This document shows positions 62,749 through 64,000 of a DNA stretch of 64,000 bases, in pieces. The notes under the pieces were generated by a model, which was given only the letters and a program-made list of their open reading frames with translations, was not told the origin of the DNA and made no database searches. Made by a program: the position numbers and the translations under genes. Source of the DNA: Nitrosopumilus oxyclinae (GTDB lineage Archaea; Thermoproteota; Nitrososphaeria; Nitrososphaerales; Nitrosopumilaceae); the NCBI RefSeq assembly GCF_013407165.1, contig NZ_CP026994.1, forward strand, positions 558,001 to 622,000, read 5' to 3'. How positions within the stretch are numbered: position 1 is the first letter of the stretch; each line of letters opens with the position of its first letter.

Positions 62749-63570
62749 TTACATCTTGACTAATTTTCTGAATTGATCATTAGAATGCAACTTTGTAAAA
62801 ACTGGTTCTTCTTTTGCCCAACTTCTAATCATTTTTGGATTTTTAGAGATTGATTGTTTTAGTAACTCTAATGCTTGAGGGTATTCTCCTAATGCTGCTT
62901 TGCTTCTTGATTTTGCATAAATAATATTTACATTATCTTTATGTTTTGATAATATTTTATCAAAAATCTCAATTGCTTTTACATGCTTATCTAATTCTGC
63001 AAGTTCGATTCCTTTATGAAAAAATGCATCCATGTGACTTGGATTGTTCTTGTGCACAGAATTAAAACAATTTAATGCCTCTTCATGTTTTTTCATTTTA
63101 CCTAGTATGATTCCTTTGTAAAACAATGCATTTGGTTTTCTTGGTTCTATTGAAATTGCTTTATCTAAAACTTGTAATGCCTCTTCTCTTTCTTGTAATT
63201 TGTCTAACAGTACTCCTTTGTTAAAATATGATGCTGCATTCTTTGGGTCGACTTCTATTGCTTTGTCATAGCATTCTGCAGCAGCTTGTATGTTTCCATT
63301 TTCTGCCATTGCTATCCCTCTGTTATTCCATGCTTGAGAATCTTTAGGATTAATTTCTAATAAAATATCAAAACATGTTATTGCATCACTGTATTTTTTA
63401 ATTTGGTTTAATGCTAGGCCTTTGTTAAATAATGCTGTTGTATTTTTTGATTCTTGTTTTAGAATTTTGTTAAATAATGAGATTGCCCCCTTTGGCTGAT
63501 TTTTCTCCATTAGTGACATTGCATTGTACATTAAATCCTCGGTGTTGTCCTTGGATCCAAACAGTCCCAT
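62749..63570 (-). CDS. Tetratricopeptide-repeat (TPR) protein
   Basis: A 273-residue solenoid of about seven TPRs. Typical 34-residue units are visible: TTALFNKGLALNQIKKYSDA, SQAWNNRGIAMAENGNIQAA, AASYFNKGVLLDKLQEREEA, NALFYKGIILGKMKKHEEA and DAFFHKGIELAELDKHVKA. It forms a protein-binding groove; there is no enzymatic domain. Partners unknown. ATG at 63570 with the common MGLFG start of local cytosolic proteins. Confidence 0.9.
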   Translation of the reverse strand: MGLFGSKDNTEDLMYNAMSLMEKNQPKGAISLFNKILKQESKNTTALFNKGLALNQIKKYSDAITCFDILLEINPKDSQAWNNRGIAMAENGNIQAAAECYDKAIEVDPKNAASYFNKGVLLDKLQEREEALQVLDKAISIEPRKPNALFYKGIILGKMKKHEEALNCFNSVHKNNPSHMDAFFHKGIELAELDKHVKAIEIFDKILSKHKDNVNIIYAKSRSKAALGEYPQALELLKQSISKNPKMIRSWAKEEPVFTKLHSNDQFRKLVKM

Positions 63571-63688
63571 AATTTCTCAAAAATGATATTGCTAATGAAA
63601 GTTTGGCTTGTTCCAAAAATCTGAATATCTTAATTCTTTAGTGTAATTGATCTAATTTCTTGTTTCATGGGATAGGCTTAATTTGTAA

Positions 63689-64000
63689 TTGACTTTAGTA
63701 GGATTATTGTCATCCTCTGAAATTTCATATCTTTGTGAGAAGGTTCATGTTCATAGATGGCCAATGGATGGTCCAATTTGGAGTGATTCTGTCAAAAAGG
63801 AACTAGATGACTCTATAAATAAAAATCCAAAGAGAAAAAAAGTAACTATAAAAAAAGATGTCATTCAAATTGAGAATTTCAAATTTACTTCTCTGAAAAA
63901 AATTGGAATAACTGTACCTTTTTTCAAACAAGAATGCACTTTGATATTTGAGGCTCAGTTTAGTGCTCTTTTGGCACATGTTCATGTGACTGTCAAATCT
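63689..64000 (+). CDS. Hypothetical protein, 3' end outside window
   Basis: An open frame runs from TTG at 63689 (or TTG 63707) to the window end, 104 codons without stop. The translation includes YLCEKVHVHRWPMDGPIWSD, a basic stretch, and KIGITVPFFKQECTLIF ... LLAHVHVTVK. The repeated HVH and alternating hydrophobic pattern suggest a beta-rich protein. No family recognised from the visible part. It is divergent from the TPR gene. Confidence 0.5.
   Translation, partial: MTLVGLLSSSEISYLCEKVHVHRWPMDGPIWSDSVKKELDDSINKNPKRKKVTIKKDVIQIENFKFTSLKKIGITVPFFKQECTLIFEAQFSALLAHVHVTVKS

Noticed and set aside
1-64000. tRNA, rRNA, CRISPR, insertion sequences or att sites
   Set aside because: No T-arm/anticodon-like structures, rRNA stretches, regularly spaced repeats, transposase genes or integrases were seen on either strand.

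Overview
The window is a stretch of an archaeal chromosome from an ammonia-oxidising thaumarchaeon (Nitrososphaerota), most like Nitrosopumilus or Nitrosarchaeum. The evidence is the low G+C content; an archaeal EF-1alpha, S10 and RNA polymerase subunit P cluster; an archaeal fructose-1,6-bisphosphate aldolase/phosphatase; an archaeal tRNA-splicing endonuclease; a 3-hydroxyacyl-CoA dehydrogenase of the kind used in the 3-hydroxypropionate/4-hydroxybutyrate cycle; a DnaJ-ferredoxin fusion; a thaumarchaeal TackOD1 response regulator; and a roughly 1700-residue S-layer protein. Many genes start with TTG and many seem leaderless, with a TATA-like element about 27 bp before the start codon. I see no rRNA, tRNA, CRISPR array, insertion sequence or prophage.

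Layout. 1-9.5 kb: a truncated Kef-type antiporter, a stand-alone Lrp/AsnC RAM domain, an acetolactate-synthase-like TPP enzyme, a type II NADH dehydrogenase, and a transglutaminase / alpha-E / circularly permuted ATP-grasp cluster. 9.5-14 kb: a winged-helix regulator and two large secreted cysteine and coiled-coil proteins. 14.3-22.7 kb: a co-directional cluster of an ATP-grasp/M20-peptidase fusion, a CBS-domain (CorC) protein, a CorA-like transporter, a voltage-sensor K+ channel, gamma-glutamyltransferase and N-formylglutamate amidohydrolase. 22.8-30 kb: hexapeptide-repeat proteins, Roadblock-like proteins, a universal stress protein, a class III cyclase, microproteins and a decayed cation-efflux gene. 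29-41 kb: a cell-surface region with the S-layer protein and at least five secreted proteins from two paralogous families, plus a REC-TackOD1 regulator. 40.7-43.4 kb: a putative cyclic-nucleotide module (HD/GNAT protein, cyclase, helical protein). 43.5-54 kb: a second antiporter, a hotdog/tandem-SDR pair, EndA, a DUF47 protein, DNA ligase and FBP aldolase/phosphatase. 53-64 kb: translation and transcription genes, several zinc-finger microproteins, an SLOG protein, 3-hydroxyacyl-CoA dehydrogenase, HIT, DnaJ-ferredoxin, cupins, a response regulator and a TPR protein.

The most interesting unexplained signal is a 20-bp, partly palindromic element (consensus TTGATTTNATTCAGAATCAA). It recurs at six intergenic sites, at 41-47 or 75-76 bp from start codons, next to two Roadblock-like genes, two loci of hexapeptide proteins, a zinc microprotein, a small orphan gene and the UspA gene. 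It looks like the operator of an undescribed local regulon. Other points of interest are the ATP-grasp/peptidase fusion with altered metal ligands, the tandem SDR that resembles half of a bacterial malonyl-CoA reductase but lacks the catalytic lysine, the two class III cyclase paralogues, and small genes found by hand (6198-6344, 14134-14298, 28572-28730, 30066-30221, 55755-55877, 57646-57813).
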